64,000 bases of DNA from Aquarana catesbeiana. Its lineage: Eukaryota > Chordata > Amphibia > Anura > Ranidae. The stretch spans positions 616,976,092-617,040,091 of the forward strand of contig NC_133328.1 in NCBI RefSeq assembly GCF_042186555.1, read 5' to 3'. Made by a program: the position numbers and the translations under genes. A model generated the notes under the pieces. The model worked only from the letters and a program-made list of their open reading frames with translations. It was not told the DNA's origin and did no database searches. Shown here piece by piece: positions 44,699-56,397 of the stretch. Within the stretch, counting starts at the first letter, position 1, and every line of letters starts with the position of its first letter.

Positions 44699-45085
44699 AA
44701 CTGCTTGCTGTCCACCCCATAGCAATTTTACTGCTACAGGGCGGCAACGGTGCAAAGGATCACATATATATATATATACAGGGCCGGACTGGGAATAAAA
44801 ACCAGCCCTGGAAATAATTTCATACCAGCCCCATAGCATTTTTATACCAGCCCAACCGCATAACGTCATTATTTTCTTGTTCACAAAAGGGAAAACCATG
44901 CAATTTAATACACATTTGAAGAGTGTATTATATATAGATAAGAGAGACATGGAATTTACAAACAGCACCAATTTTTAACTGGCAAAAATCATGGCATTTA
45001 CTGGCACATTTTTTACTGACACTGCAAAAAAAAAAAGGTGCCTAAAATGGCAGTTTTCTGTGCAAATATCAATATTTAAGCTATA
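44699..45085. mobile_element. TTAA-element 5' fragment cut by a hAT-like end
   Basis: 44699-44775 (AACTGCTTGCTGTCCACCCC, CTACAGGGCGGCAACGGTG) is the start of the family at 63357. At about 44781 CAGGGCCGGACTGGGAATAA begins another, hAT-like unit whose right end was not fixed. Confidence 0.5.
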
Positions 45086-45115
45086 AACATGTAGCTAAAG
45101 CTATTAGCAATGTGT

Positions 45116-45546
45116 TTAAAGAGGAGTTCCCATTTTTTAAAAAAAAATTAAAAGTCAGCAGCTACAAATACTGCAGCTGCTGACTTTTAATAATCGGACA
45201 TTTACCTGTCCCAGGGTCCAGCGATGCTGGGGATAGAAGCCCCGCTCGTCCACCCCTCTGTTTGGTGGCGCCAGCATTGCAACTGTGGGCGCCTGGCTGT
45301 GGCCAGATGACTGAGCGGCCAATCACGGCGTGCGGCGCCGCTTGATTGACTAGAGGGAGGGGGCAGAGCTGAGCCCTTCCTGCGCCGAGGGAAAGTGATG
45401 TGACTAGCCCAGGCACTGAAGGAGGCAGACTACGAGGGATCCCTAGCAACAGCCATTTAGAGGTGAGTTAAAAAAGAACATCTTTCCAAATTTTTTTTTT
45501 TTTTATGCACATTCATGCAGTTTTTTTTGGTGGAACACCACTTTAA
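45116..45546. mobile_element. TTAA-type MITE
   Basis: TTTAAAGAGGAGTTCCCA and GGTGGAACACCACTTTAA are inverted. AAAGTCAGCAGCTAC / GCAGCTGCTGACTTTT forms an inner hairpin. Related to 46480-46982. Confidence 0.7.
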
Positions 45547-46479
45547 GTTAAACAAAAGTTAAAAAGCATATTTCTCCATTTACATGAAGGTCAGATTAAC
45601 ATAACCCAGCACAGAGTTCCTCCATATATCAGGAGGATTCCCCTTTTCAGTGCAAGGGAACTCTGACATAAAGGGGAACGTTGCAGATCATGATCTAAAC
45701 GGGAGCTCTGATATAAAAGGGGGGCACTGGTGACCAGAGACCCCACTTATATCAGAGTCCACTGCATTCCCCTTTACATCAGAGTTGTCACTTACATCAG
45801 GGTCTGCAGCATTGCCCTTTACATCAGAGTTCCCCCATGCACTGTAAGGTGGAATCCTGCAGACTATGATGCATAGGCGTCGCTAGTGGGTGGCTATTGG
45901 GGGGTGCTCGTGGGGCCTGGCTTGCGACTCCTGGACTGGAGCATCCCGCCGCTGGTCCAGTGGCGGCGTGGAGTGCAGAGCAACAGGATCAAACAGGGAA
46001 GAGCCCAGGAGGGAGAGAGAGAAGACACCGCCATTTGTCCATTGTGACGGAGTCCGCTTGCTCAGCAGTTATTGATCCGTTGATCCCCTCTGAGCCGGCG
46101 GATGACAGGTCCGTCTCTGCTCACTGTGCAGGGATGGAGCTGTCAGAGCCCCGCTCTCCTCTATGGGGGATCGGATGCAAACGGACTGCCTGTTCGTTTT
46201 CATCCGATCCACCAGACGGATAGAAAATAGTGTTTCCATCCGTCTGCATTTAGTGGATCGGAGCGGATCGGATGTCAGCGGACATGTCACCGCTGACATC
46301 CATTGCTCCATAGAGATGCATGGTGCGTCCGTTCAGGTCCGCCTGAAAAACTGACAGGCGGACCTTAACGGTACGTATGTGTGAAAGGGGCCCTAAAGTT
46401 TAGTTGGGCTTTAAAGAGTTTGCAAAAAAAAAAAGCTGCTTGAAGGAGGTTAAATCTTTCGGAAAAAGCCAATGCTCTT
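45547..46479. other. Unclassified DNA and MITE-like segment
   Basis: 46150-46395 holds GGATCGGATGCAAACGG, AGCGGATCGGATGTCAGC and GAAAGGGGCCCT, the style of a GC-rich frog MITE. CATCAGAGTT-type units recur at 45730-45835. Confidence 0.4.
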
Positions 46480-46982
46480 AAAGTGGAGTTCCACCCACTT
46501 TTACAACTCTTCAGCATCCCTCACTAAACTGTGCACTGTAAACGATTTGGATATTTTAAAAAAACTTTTTCTCAGCACCTACTGTATATCTGCTGTATTC
46601 ATTTTTCACCTCCTCCTCCCTGGCCATGGCCCATCGCATCATTTCCTGTTTGCAATGCCTTCTGGGAAGGGGCGGCAACTTCCTCTGACACTGCCGTTGC
46701 TATGGAAACCTGACCTGAAATCTATTACACTGCTTGTGCTGCACTGAGCATGTGCGAGATCTGCAAGGATGAGATCCAGGAAGAAATACAGTCTGGCCTC
46801 AGATGCCCACACTTAAGATGGCCACGGCCTGCTGTAAGTTTATAAAATAACAAACTACTGCTATAAACTAACAAAACAGACCTTAGTTTACAGACTAACT
46901 TTACTAGAATACATTAAGCTTGTGTTTTTATAGGGGTATTTTTATTTAAAAAGTATAATTGCGGCCGGAACACCACTTCAAT
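46480..46982. mobile_element. TTAA-type MITE
   Basis: TTAAAGTGGAGTTCCACCC and GGCCGGAACACCACTTCAA are inverted, as in 45116-45546. Confidence 0.7.
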
Positions 46983-47217
46983 GCCAGCTTTTAAAAGCAA
47001 AGGCTGAACAATGTAACTAAACTTGGGCAATTTATTCTGACTGTATATTATAAGAACATTGCAAACCTGCATTTCCTAACGATTAAAAAATCCAATTAGA
47101 TCCAAGTATGCAGACATTTAAATTCACTATAGAAATGGCTACTTTTCCCGTAAAAGCCAAGCCAGGCCCCAGGCCGCATTTAGGTCAGTTTGCTTTTTAA
47201 CCACATTAAAAAGGCTC

Positions 47218-47742
47218 TAGAGTTAAAGAAGCTGGTGATAATATCCACTTTTACATAAAAAGTTATGATGTTCTTATGACTTCCACTGCCTTTAACTTTG
47301 GATCTACAGGTATTTTTTTTAATTAAATTTTTACGACTTATGTACTGTTTTAAAATATACTCCATTTAGGTTTTCTACATTTGTGACAAATTTACTAAAG
47401 CTTTGAGTCATGAAGCCAGAATTGCATCGCCCTAAGGGCCTGTGTACATGAACATATGACTGCTTTTCTTCTTATAGAAGTCAACGGGAAAGCAAAAGCA
47501 GGTTGATCCAGCTTAGGAGGAGGTCCAATGCATATCAGAAAGAGGTGATCTTAAAGTCAAATGCACCTGTGAAGGTGACAGAAGACGTCACGCAAGATGA
47601 AACGCATGAGGTGGAGCTGCATGCTGACATGACCCAGAAGTTTGTCTATGTGCTGTGAATGGTTTGTTCAATGAGTAGCCATCCTGTGATGCCTGTAAGT
47701 GCAATATCTATTTAAAAGCTTTTTGGGGATTCTACACTATGT
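47218..47742 (+). repeat. Uninterrupted repeat copy A
   Basis: From AGCTGGTGATAATATCCAC to TAAGTGCAATATCTATTT. The same sequence recurs at 48421-50335 with three insertions. Near 47578-47610 a CGTC...GATGAAACGC string is hammerhead-like but weak. Family unknown. Confidence 0.75.
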
Positions 47743-48218
47743 AGAGCGTCTGCTCTTATGTTTCCTTCTGAACATGTCTGGCTGGTGGCTGGAAGGGAAG
47801 ATTTATATGAGCAATTGGGCCGATATGTATTATTGTACCATATGCTGTTTATACCTTCTCTATATTAGAGGGTAATAAGTATTTGGTAAGCTTGCATTTT
47901 TGACTATCTGGTGGAGGTTCCTGGTCTGTGACACTTTTCTCGAGATCCTTTGGTGGAACATTCCTATTTTCTTAAACAGCGTGTGAACGTTTGCACCATT
48001 ATTTTGGGGACATTTCTTTTTTTTTCACTATTTTTGTTTTAGATTGTTCACATTTGGCTATATGTCTTATTGATTAGGGCAACACAGATGATTTACCTGT
48101 GAAGGTTTAGATATGTTTCACATTGATCTTGTACCCAAGTATAATGAAGTACCTGAAGCTACACTACATTTGGCCATCTGCACAAGCCCTTATCATCTAC
48201 TATATGTCATAGCTTAAA

Positions 48219-48420
48219 GTGGTAGTAAACCGCGGCATTTAAAACAAAACAAAAAAAAATGCCCCGCAAGGCAATGGAATAATGTGCAAGTATGCATCAC
48301 AGACTAGATCATTATGAAGTACTTACTTTAAAACAAAGTCCTCCAGCGGTGCGCTGTCACCGCTGACAGGACTTCCATCTTCACCCCGGTCTTCCTTTCG
48401 GGTTCGTGAGCCCCGGCAAC
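48219..48420 (+). mobile_element. MITE fragment, AAAGTGGTAGTAAACC family
   Basis: Starts TTAAAGTGGTAGTAAACCGC and contains GGTGCGCTGTCACCGCTGAC, shared with 50345-50697. The right half is replaced by repeat copy B. Confidence 0.65.
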
Positions 48421-48576
48421 TTGAATGGTAAAAAAGCTGGAGATAATATCCACTTTTACAAAAAAGTTATGATGTTCTTATGACTTCCACTGCCTTTAGC
48501 TCAGGATCTACAGATTTTTTTTTTTATCAATGTTTACCACTTATGTACTGTTTTATAATATGCTCCATTTAGGTTG

Positions 48577-49282
48577 TGTCAGAGAACTCGTGCAGCAAGT
48601 GATCGTTCCCGTGCAGTAAGGGCTCATTCCCATTCAACAGCTACTATTTCCCGTTTAGCGAGTTCTAATTCTAATGCGCATGTGCAGAGTTACAGACCAA
48701 GACGAGCAAGGGCTGGAATGTGCACGTGCGCGTACACGTTAGCGTGCGCACGCATCCATAGATTCTGGCGCCCAGCAGCCTTTTTCAACTGAGAGTCTTC
48801 CTGGCTTCAGTGCTGGATTGTCTTCAGCTTTGGTACCTGTACTATTGACTCTTATCCATGTCTGCTGATCTTGTTTCTGACCCGGCTACGTCTGACAACT
48901 CTCTCGGATCACGCCTGCCTGCTATATCTGCTCTTGCTTATGTTACCGACCCCAGCTTTGATTTATGACTACGGCCCTGCCTCCTAATTTGGTACCCCAC
49001 TGCCAGCACGTTACTGACTTCTGCCTGTTCCCGACCTTGCAACTGATTCTGATTCTGCACCTGTCTGCCTGACTCTCGCTGAACAAGGCTTGTGACCAGA
49101 CTTCACGCCACCACTGAAAGGACTCCTGTGTCTTCGAGTTACAGCTCACTCCCACAGCTGCCAGGCAAGTGCACCCTTCCATTGCCCTAGCAGTCCCTGT
49201 CTTCACTACCAGGGGTGCTTGGACAGGAATTGTGCAAGAGGCCACCCTCATCATCTTGGGCTCCACAGAAAGGTACGTGACA
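48577..49282 (+). mobile_element. Solo LTR
   Basis: TGTCAGAGAACTCGTGC to GGTACGTGACA. Flanks GGTTG (48572-48576) and GGTTT (49283-49287) agree at 4 of 5; copy A has GGTTT at the site. End sequences match the solo LTR at 36444-37107, so both belong to one family. No internal genes. Confidence 0.72.
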
Positions 49283-49310
49283 GGTTTACATCTGTGACAA
49301 ATTTGCTTAA

Positions 49311-49721
49311 AGGGTAAGTTCACCTTTATAGAAAATCTGTAAGGGGAATTTACACTGGACCCCCTCCCTATCCCCCGGCTATGCCAGAGTCCTGCGAACA
49401 CCTGCTGTCAGACTCTGGGTCGCTGCTTCACCAGTCCGGGGATTTGAAATCCCCGTGGCTTGATCTCCTATCCGTACCTGTCAGCATGTACGGATAGGAG
49501 GCATTCTAATTGGTCAGGGCCGTCATATGGACGGCGCTGACGAATCAGAACCTGCCTAGTCCATCCTGTCAGTGCTGGAGGAGAGGAGAGAAAACCAGGA
49601 GGATTTCAAATCCTCAGACTGGTAAAGCGACGTCCCGGTGCCTGACAGCGGGGGATTGTGGGACTCCAGTACAGCGGGACCGGGGGGATGGGGAGATTTT
49701 CTGTAAAGGTGAACTTACCCT
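49311..49721. mobile_element. TTAA MITE
   Basis: AGGGTAAGTTCACCTTTATA pairs with TGTAAAGGTGAACTTACCCT, flanked by TTAA at 49307-49310 and 49722-49725. Inner palindrome TCCTATCCGTAC / GTACGGATAGGA. Confidence 0.85.
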
Positions 49722-49923
49722 TTAAGCTTTGAGTCATGAAGCCAGAATCACATCACCCTAAGGGCCTGTGTACATGAACATTTGACTGCTTTTCTCCCCA
49801 TAGAAGTCAACGGGAAAGAAAAAGCAGGTTGATCCAGCTTACGAGGAGGACGCACGTCATGAAAGAGGTGAGCTTAAAGTCAAATGCACCTGTAAAGGTA
49901 ACAGAAGATGTCACGTATGATGA

Positions 49924-50177
49924 CAGTCCATATTCCCATCACACACGTTCCTAGAATGACCTTTTAAGGTACTGGGTGCTGTAGCGACTGCCATCTGGAT
50001 ACTGGAACCTATGCAATAAATATATATTCGCTAGCACACCAAGGATCATCATGCCTGACGGAGGGGTCCTGCGTAGCTCAAAAATGTTGTACTACACCAT
50101 TTTGTGATGTGATCTTTCTTGAATCAAAACCATTTGGATGAAATTGATGATCCTTGGTGTGCTGGCGAATATCTACT
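49924..50177 (+). mobile_element. Retroposon-like insert with 15-bp TSD and inverted arms
   Basis: TGTCACGTATGATGA stands at 49909-49923 and again at 50178-50192, an exact 15-bp duplication. Inside, TATTCGCTAGCACACCAAGG near 50026 is the inverse of CCTTGGTGTGCTGGCGAATA near 50153. A degenerate hammerhead-like core (CTGACGG ... AAAAATGTTG) lies between them near 50055. Confidence 0.7.
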
Positions 50178-50344
50178 TGTCACGTATGATGAAACGCATA
50201 GGGCGGAGCTGCATGCTGACGTGACCCGGAAGATTATCTATGTGTTGGCCGGAATTGTTTCTTCAATGAGTAACCATCCTGTGATGTCTGTAAGTGCAAT
50301 ATCTATTTAAATTAAAGCTTTTGAGGGATTTTACACATCACATA

Positions 50345-50697
50345 CAACACATACTAGCGCATTATGAAATACTTACCTTAGAACGAAGCCCTCCAGTGGT
50401 GCGCTGTCACCGCTGACAGGGCTTCCATCTTCACCCGGTCTTCCTTTATGGGTTCGCGGGCTCCAGCGGCTTGAATGGCCCGGCCGCGATGATGTCACTC
50501 TCGCACACGAGAGTCACGGGCCACAGAACAGCGCTCTGAAGGCGCATGCACCGGTGACGTCACCATCTGCCAAAAGAGCGAATATCTCCTAAACAATGCA
50601 AGTTTAGGAGATATTCATTTTACCTACAGATAAGCTTTATTACAAGCTTACATGTAGGTAAAAAAATCACAAAGCGGACTTTACTATTGCTTTAACT
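50345..50697 (+). mobile_element. MITE, GCGCATTATGAAATACTTACC family
   Basis: GGTGCGCTGTCACCGCTGAC is shared with 48219-48420. A hairpin ACCTACAGATAAGCTT / AAGCTTACATGTAGGT lies at 50621-50660. Ends GACTTTACTATTGCTTTAA. Confidence 0.65.
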
Positions 50698-52048
50698 GGT
50701 CCAAACATTGGAAATAAAATTGTAGAGTTTCAGTTGCCTATTCCAAAAACTTTTGGCATAGATTGCATTATATTTATGTTAAAAAGTGAAGAATAGTTTC
50801 CACAATAAAACATTTGTAGTTCTCTGTAGGTTAAAAAAAAATTAGATTTTGTGTAGACATCATCATCATCGCACTATTTGTCAAAAAGTTTTGTAGCAAC
50901 AACAGCCTTACCTCTAAATTGAATCCAAATAACTCACAGCTATAGTTATGATGACCAACAAAAAAAACATATAATTCCCTCGTCGTTTCTAAGCTAACAA
51001 CAGTAATTTTAACAAGCCATTGACAAAACTGTAAAATCACTGACATTATGAAATGTGCCATTAACTTCACAAGAGTGTCTGGCAATCTCTTGTATATAAG
51101 GGGTAATTTAAGAAGAGAGTCTGCTCTCAGTTTATATTCTGCCATGTAACCTGCTTGTTCAACTGTAAAAATGTTCAGTTCTATCCAGTTTCATCATTGA
51201 TGGTAAAAGGTGTATTTTGAAAGTATTATCAAAGGTTTTTTGAAAAGAAAGCAAAGTGTAAAAGTTCACGGAATTAATTTTAACTAAAATTAAATAATAA
51301 AACTTCATTTACAAAAAATGTAAATTTAAAAGATAATATATAAATACATGTTCCTAAAAGAAAAGAAAGAATTCTCATTGTGGAAATTAAAAAATATTTA
51401 AATTTTCTGAATTAATTGTGAAGTTAAAACTACAATCCTTTAAAATGAATGAATGTGTTTACATGACATTAGCATGAACAGAATTACAGCTTTTGGTTTT
51501 AACATGGCTAAACTGTTAATGGCAATCAATATGTATTAGTAGCAAATAACAGTTTACATTTAAAAAATAAACTTTAAATTAATTAATATATAAAATAATA
51601 ACAGGTTTTCAGTGTATAATGCAAATAAATATTGACTTACCTGTATTGCAAGTACTGTAATATGAGGGTGACTTTATTGAGAATAACCAGGCAAACTCAA
51701 GGTAAACGAATAAATCTTACATTGAGAATAATAAGATAAGACTGAAATAAGCAGATAACGTCGATCTGAATTCTGTGAAAATCGTATTATGGCTCCCGGG
51801 GGGGGGGGGAGGCGATGTGTAACTAGATAACAGTCCAACAAAGTGTCCAAGATAGTTTGTACATTTAATCCCCTAAGTGGGATGAGATGTTTCAGTCCTG
51901 TTTAGAATATGAATGGTTTGGTTTCAATACTAAAGATTTATTTAAAGGGACCAGAAAATATAAAAACACGCAAATTTCTTTGAGGAAAAGTATAATGATT
52001 GTTGGGACGCTTCTATTTTGGGGGTTTTCAGCTTTAGAAACTGCTTTA
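50698..52048. other. AT-rich unique-looking DNA
   Basis: No repeat ends or tandem structure recognised. The minus-strand frame 50831-51145 (104 codons) has no family features or splice sites I trust. Confidence 0.4.
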
Positions 52049-52148
52049 CAGTGGGAAAAATAATTATTTGATCAACTGGAGATTTTGTAAGTTTGCCCAC
52101 TTACAAAGAAATGAAGGGTCTATCATTTTTATCATAGGTGTATTTTAA

Positions 52149-54414
52149 CTGCTTGCCACCCGCCGGCCATCATATGACGGCCAGGCGGCACGGCTCTTGT
52201 TCTGGGCGGGCGTCATATGACGTCCGTCCATTTAAATAGGGCATGCGCGTGATCGTGTGCATGCAGCCCTGTACCTTTGGTGGCAGCGTGTCACGGAGAC
52301 ACCGCTCGCCACTGAGGGGGGTGAACAGCCATTGGGCATGGCTGTTTACCACGTGATCGGCCGTGATGAAGTCACGGCCGATCACAGGTGGTACCACCCC
52401 ACTTTGCACGGCGCATGCGTGAGATCGCGAGCGCGCTGCGCGTGCACGTCGGTGGCGGCGTGTTCCCGGGAGCACTGCTCATCACCGACGCTGGTAAACA
52501 GTCATTGGCCGGTGGCTGTTTACCATGTGATCGGCTGTGATCCTTTCACAGCCCATCACTAAATGTAAACACAGAACGGTAACGTGATGTTACCGGGTTC
52601 TCCTCCTCACACACCGATCGTGTGTGAGAAGGAGATTGCGGTAACATCTCGTTACCGCTTACAGTGTACACCAATCACACTGATTGCCCCCCCCAATAAA
52701 GAGGACCTGTCACCACCCATCAAAGTACCTGTCACCACTCATCAAAGTACCTGTCACAGTTCATCTGAGTAAGTGTCACACACTGTCCATCAGAGTACTG
52801 GAGTACCTGTCACAGTCCATCCGAGTACCCGAGTACCTGTCACAGTTCATCTGAGTACCCGAGTACCTGTCACAGTCCATCCGAGTACCCGAGTACCTGC
52901 CACAGTTCATCTGAGTACCGGAGTACCTGTCACAGTTCATCTGAGTACCCGAGTACCTGCCACAGTTCATCTGAGTACCCCAGTACCTGTCACAGTTCAT
53001 CTGAGTACCCCAGTACCTGTCACAGTTCATCTGAGTATCAGAGTACCTGTCACAGTCCATCTGAGTACCTGAGTACCTGTCACAGTCCATCTGAGTACCT
53101 GAGTACCTGTCACAGTCCATCTGAGTACCTGAGTACCTGTCACAGTTCATATGAGTACCGAGTACCTGAATACCTGTCACCGCCCTTTAGAGTACTCGAG
53201 TACCTGCCACCAGCCCATCAGAGTCCCCAAGTACCTATCTGTAGCCCATCAGAGTACCTGAGTACCTGTCACCAGGCCATCTGAGTACCCGAGTACCTGT
53301 CACCAGGCCATCTGTACCCGAGTACCTGTCACCAGCCCATCAGAATAACTGAGTACCTGTCACCAGCCAGAGTACCTGAGTACCTGTCTGCAGCTCATCA
53401 AGTTACCCGAGTACCTATCTGCAGCCCATCAGAGTACCCGAGTACCTATCTTCAGCTCATGCCTTATGGAATATACGTTGGGGTGTTTGCTTTCCAAAAT
53501 GGGGTCATTTTGTGGGTAATTCCACTGTCCTGGTGCTCAAGGACCTTCAAAAGCGTGATGGGTAGGAATGAAATGAGATGTGTAATTTATGCTCCTAGAA
53601 CGCCTGAAGGTACTACTTCAATGTTGGGCCTCTGTATGTGGTCAGGCTGTGTAAAAGTCCCACATGTGGTATCGCCATACTCGGGAAGAGCAGAAGAAGG
53701 TATTTGGGGGCGTAATTTTTGCTATATACATGCTATGTGTTAGAAATATCTTATAAATTGACAACTTTATGTAAAAAAAAAAGCGTTTTCATTTTTTTTC
53801 CACATTTTCCAAAAATTTCTGGAAAAAAATGAACCGTTCAAAATGCCTCATAGATTATACGTTGGGGTGTTTGCTTTCCAAAATGGGGTCATTTTGTCGG
53901 CAATTCCATTGTCCTGGTGCTCCAGGGCCTTCAAATTGTAATGGGTGGTTGAGAAATGAGATGTGTCATTTATGCTCGTAGAACGCCTGAAGGTGCTACT
54001 TCAATGTTGGGCCTTTGTATGTGGCCAGGCTGTGTAAAAGTCTCACACATGTGGTATCACCATACTCGGGAAGAGTAGCAGAATGTATTTTGGGGTGTAA
54101 TTTGCTGTGTGTGAGAAATAACCTGATAGCCAAAATTTATGAAGAAAAATTACTAATTTGCAAAATTTTATGACAGAAACCAAGAAAATGGCTTTTTTTT
54201 CACAAAATGTATGGTCTTTTTTTATTTATAGCACAAAAAATAAAAGACCAAAATACCACCAAAAGAAAGCTCTATTTGTGTGAAAAAAAGGACGCAAATT
54301 TCATATGGGTACAGTGTTGCAAGACTGAGTAATTGTCATTCAAAGTGTGAGAGCGCTGAAAGCTGAAAATTGGTCTGGGCAGGAAGGGGGTGTAAGTGCC
54401 CGGTATTGAGGTGG
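52149..54414. mobile_element. TTAA (piggyBac-type) element nested in the Tc1 TIR
   Basis: Flanked by TTAA at 52145-52148 and 54415-54418; removing it and one TTAA restores the Tc1 TIR exactly. Starts CTGCTTGCCACCCGCC. Holds a minisatellite and a ~390-bp direct repeat (TACGTTGGGGTGTTTGCTTT at 53472 and 53860). No transposase. Confidence 0.88.
52700..53460. repeat. Minisatellite, ~30-bp unit
   Basis: About 25 units of CACAGTTCATCTGAGTACCC plus GAGTACCTGT, more diverged at the right (CACCAGCCCATCAGAGTACC). Open frames on both strands are repeat translations. Confidence 0.9.
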
Positions 54415-54599
54415 TTAAATGATAGAGACAGAATATTAACCAAAAATCCAGAAAAAAACACACGATACAATTATTTATTTTAAATTGAGTTGCAGTTCAG
54501 TGAGTAAAATAAATATTTGATCCCCAAGAAAAACATGACTTAGTACTTGGTGGAGAAACCCTTGTTGGCAAGCACAGAGGTAAGACATTTTTGTAGTTG

Positions 54600-55547
54600 G
54601 TTACCAGGTTTTCACACATCTCAGGAGGGATTTTGGTCCACTCTTCTTTACAGATCTTCTCTAAATTCTTAAGGTTTCTTGACTGTCGGCTGGCATCTCA
54701 AAGTTTCAGCTCCCTCCATAAATGTTCTATAGGATTAAGGTCTGGAGACTGCCTAGGCCACGCCATGACCTTAATGTGCTTCTTCTATAGCAACTTCTTT
54801 GCTGCCTTGGCGGTATGTTTTGGGTCATTGTCATGCTGGAAGACCATCCATGACCCATCTTCAGTGTTCTGGCTGAGGGAAGAAGGTTCTCATCCAAGAT
54901 TTTATAATACATGGCCCCGTTCATTGGCCCCCCAATGCGGAGAAAATGGCCTGTACCTTTAGCAGAGAAACAGCCCCCAAGCATAATGTTTCCACCTCTG
55001 TAGTTGACTGTAGGGATGTGTTCTTAGGGTCATAGTCAGCATATCCTTTCCTCCAAACATGACTAGTCGAGTTAATGCCAAAGAGCTTAATTTTGGTCTC
55101 ATCTGACTATGGCACTTTCTCCTAATCCTTCTCTGAATCATTTACATGTTCATTAGCAAACTTCAGTTAGGCCTGTACACGTGCCTTCTTGAGGAGGGGG
55201 ACCTTGCGGGCGTTGCAGGATTTCAATTCATAGCAGCGTATTGTGTTACCAATGGTTTGTTTGGTGACTGTGGTCCCAACTGCCTTGAGATCATTCACAA
55301 GCTCCTCCTGTGTAGCTCTGCGCTGATCCCTCACTTTTCTCATGATCGTCCTTACCCCATGAGGTGAAATCTTGCATGGAGCTCCAGAGCAAGGGCGATT
55401 GATGGTTATTTTGTATTTCTTCCATTTGCAAATAATCGCTCCTTCTCACCAAGCTTCTTCTGGATGGTCTGGTAGCCCATTCCAGCCTTGTGTAGTTCTA
55501 CAATCTTGTTCCTGACGTCCTTTCACAGCTCTTTGGTCTTCTCCATG
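54600..55547 (-). pseudogene. Tc1 transposase pseudogene
   Basis: On the minus strand from 55547: MEKTKEL, stop, KDVRNKIVELHKAGMGYQTI, QKKLGEKER, the usual N-terminal HTH of Tc1. Downstream pieces include MLGGCFSAKGTG, NGAMYYKILDENLLPSA and a frameshifted HDNDPKHTA-type region. Stops and frameshifts throughout; inactive. Confidence 0.82.
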
Positions 55548-55930
55548 ATGGTAAGATATGAAAGGAAGAAAGATTTTGTGGACAGGTGGCTTTTATACAC
55601 ATGAGTTGTCGTTAGGAGCACCTTCTTAAATTGACAGGACTGTGTACCACATGAGCACATACTGTAGCCAGTCTGTGGGAGCCAGAATTATTGTTTGTTG
55701 CTTTGGGATCAAATGCTTATTTTACTCACTGAACTGCAACTCAATTTATAATGTACCATGTGTTTTTTCTGGATTTTTGATTGCTATTCTGTCTCTATCA
55801 TTTAAAATACACCTATGATAAAAATTTTAGACCCTTCATTTCTTTGTGAGTGTGCAAATCTACAACATATGCAGGGGATCAAATAAATATTTTCGCCACT
55901 GTATATGTTTATTATTTGTACTTAAAACAA

Positions 55931-56363
55931 TTAAAGCGGTTGTATACCCATTTTTTAAAAACCTGTGAGGCAAAAGGCAGCGCATACTATCTCATTATGA
56001 AATATTTACCTTAGAACAAGATGTCAACAGCTGATGCCGGTCACCGCCGAGGGAGCTGACATTTCCCCTCGGCGTGTCTTCCGGGTTCGCGACTCCGGTG
56101 CTGTGAGTGTCCAGAGCCACAATGTCATCCCTCCCGCGCTTGGGCACGGGAGACTTCTTTCTGGCAAGGTCCAGCTGTGTCTGCCGGACCTTCAGCCAGA
56201 CCTTCACAGCGAATGGGCCGCTGCCGTCAGCGGCTGCATGCAAAGTGAATGTCTCGTAAACCGTACAAGTTTAGGAGATAATCATTTTACCTACCGGTAA
56301 GCCTTATTATAGGCTTACCGGTAGGTAAAAATATAAAAAAAAGGGTATACAACCACTTTAAAC
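55931..56363. mobile_element. TTAA-type MITE, AAAGCGGTTGTATACCC ends
   Basis: TTAAAGCGGTTGTATACCC pairs with GGGTATACAACCACTTTAA. Inner hairpin TTTTACCTACCGGTAAGCC / GGCTTACCGGTAGGTAAAA at 56284-56330. Same family as 50345-50697. Confidence 0.85.
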
Positions 56364-56397
56364 AAATGTAGAGTGTTTATATGTAATACAGTATATA

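Larger units (their letters stand above)
48421..50335 (+). repeat. Repeat copy B with three nested insertions
   Basis: Aligned by eye to copy A, it is continuous except for a solo LTR (48577-49282), a TTAA MITE (49311-49721) and a 254-bp insert with 15-bp flanks (49924-50177). Comparison with copy A fixes each insertion boundary. Confidence 0.8.
52049..55901 (-). mobile_element. Tc1 element split by a TTAA element
   Basis: Left end CAGTGGGAAAAATAATTATT, right end the reverse complement of CAGTGGCGAAAATATTTATT, flanked by TA (52047-52048, 55902-55903). TIRs of 200 bp or more contain AAAGAAATGAAGGGTCTA and ATGATAGAGACAGAATA. At GTATTTTAAATGATAG the left TIR is broken by 52149-54414; the right TIR shows the intact site. 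Confidence 0.9.

Noticed and set aside
50831..51145. 104-codon minus-strand frame
   Set aside because: No family motif, no splice context and AT-rich surroundings; length is compatible with chance.
52700..53460. CRISPR-like direct repeats
   Set aside because: Units are contiguous with no unique spacers and lie inside a eukaryotic transposon; minisatellite. The same applies to 38589-41030.
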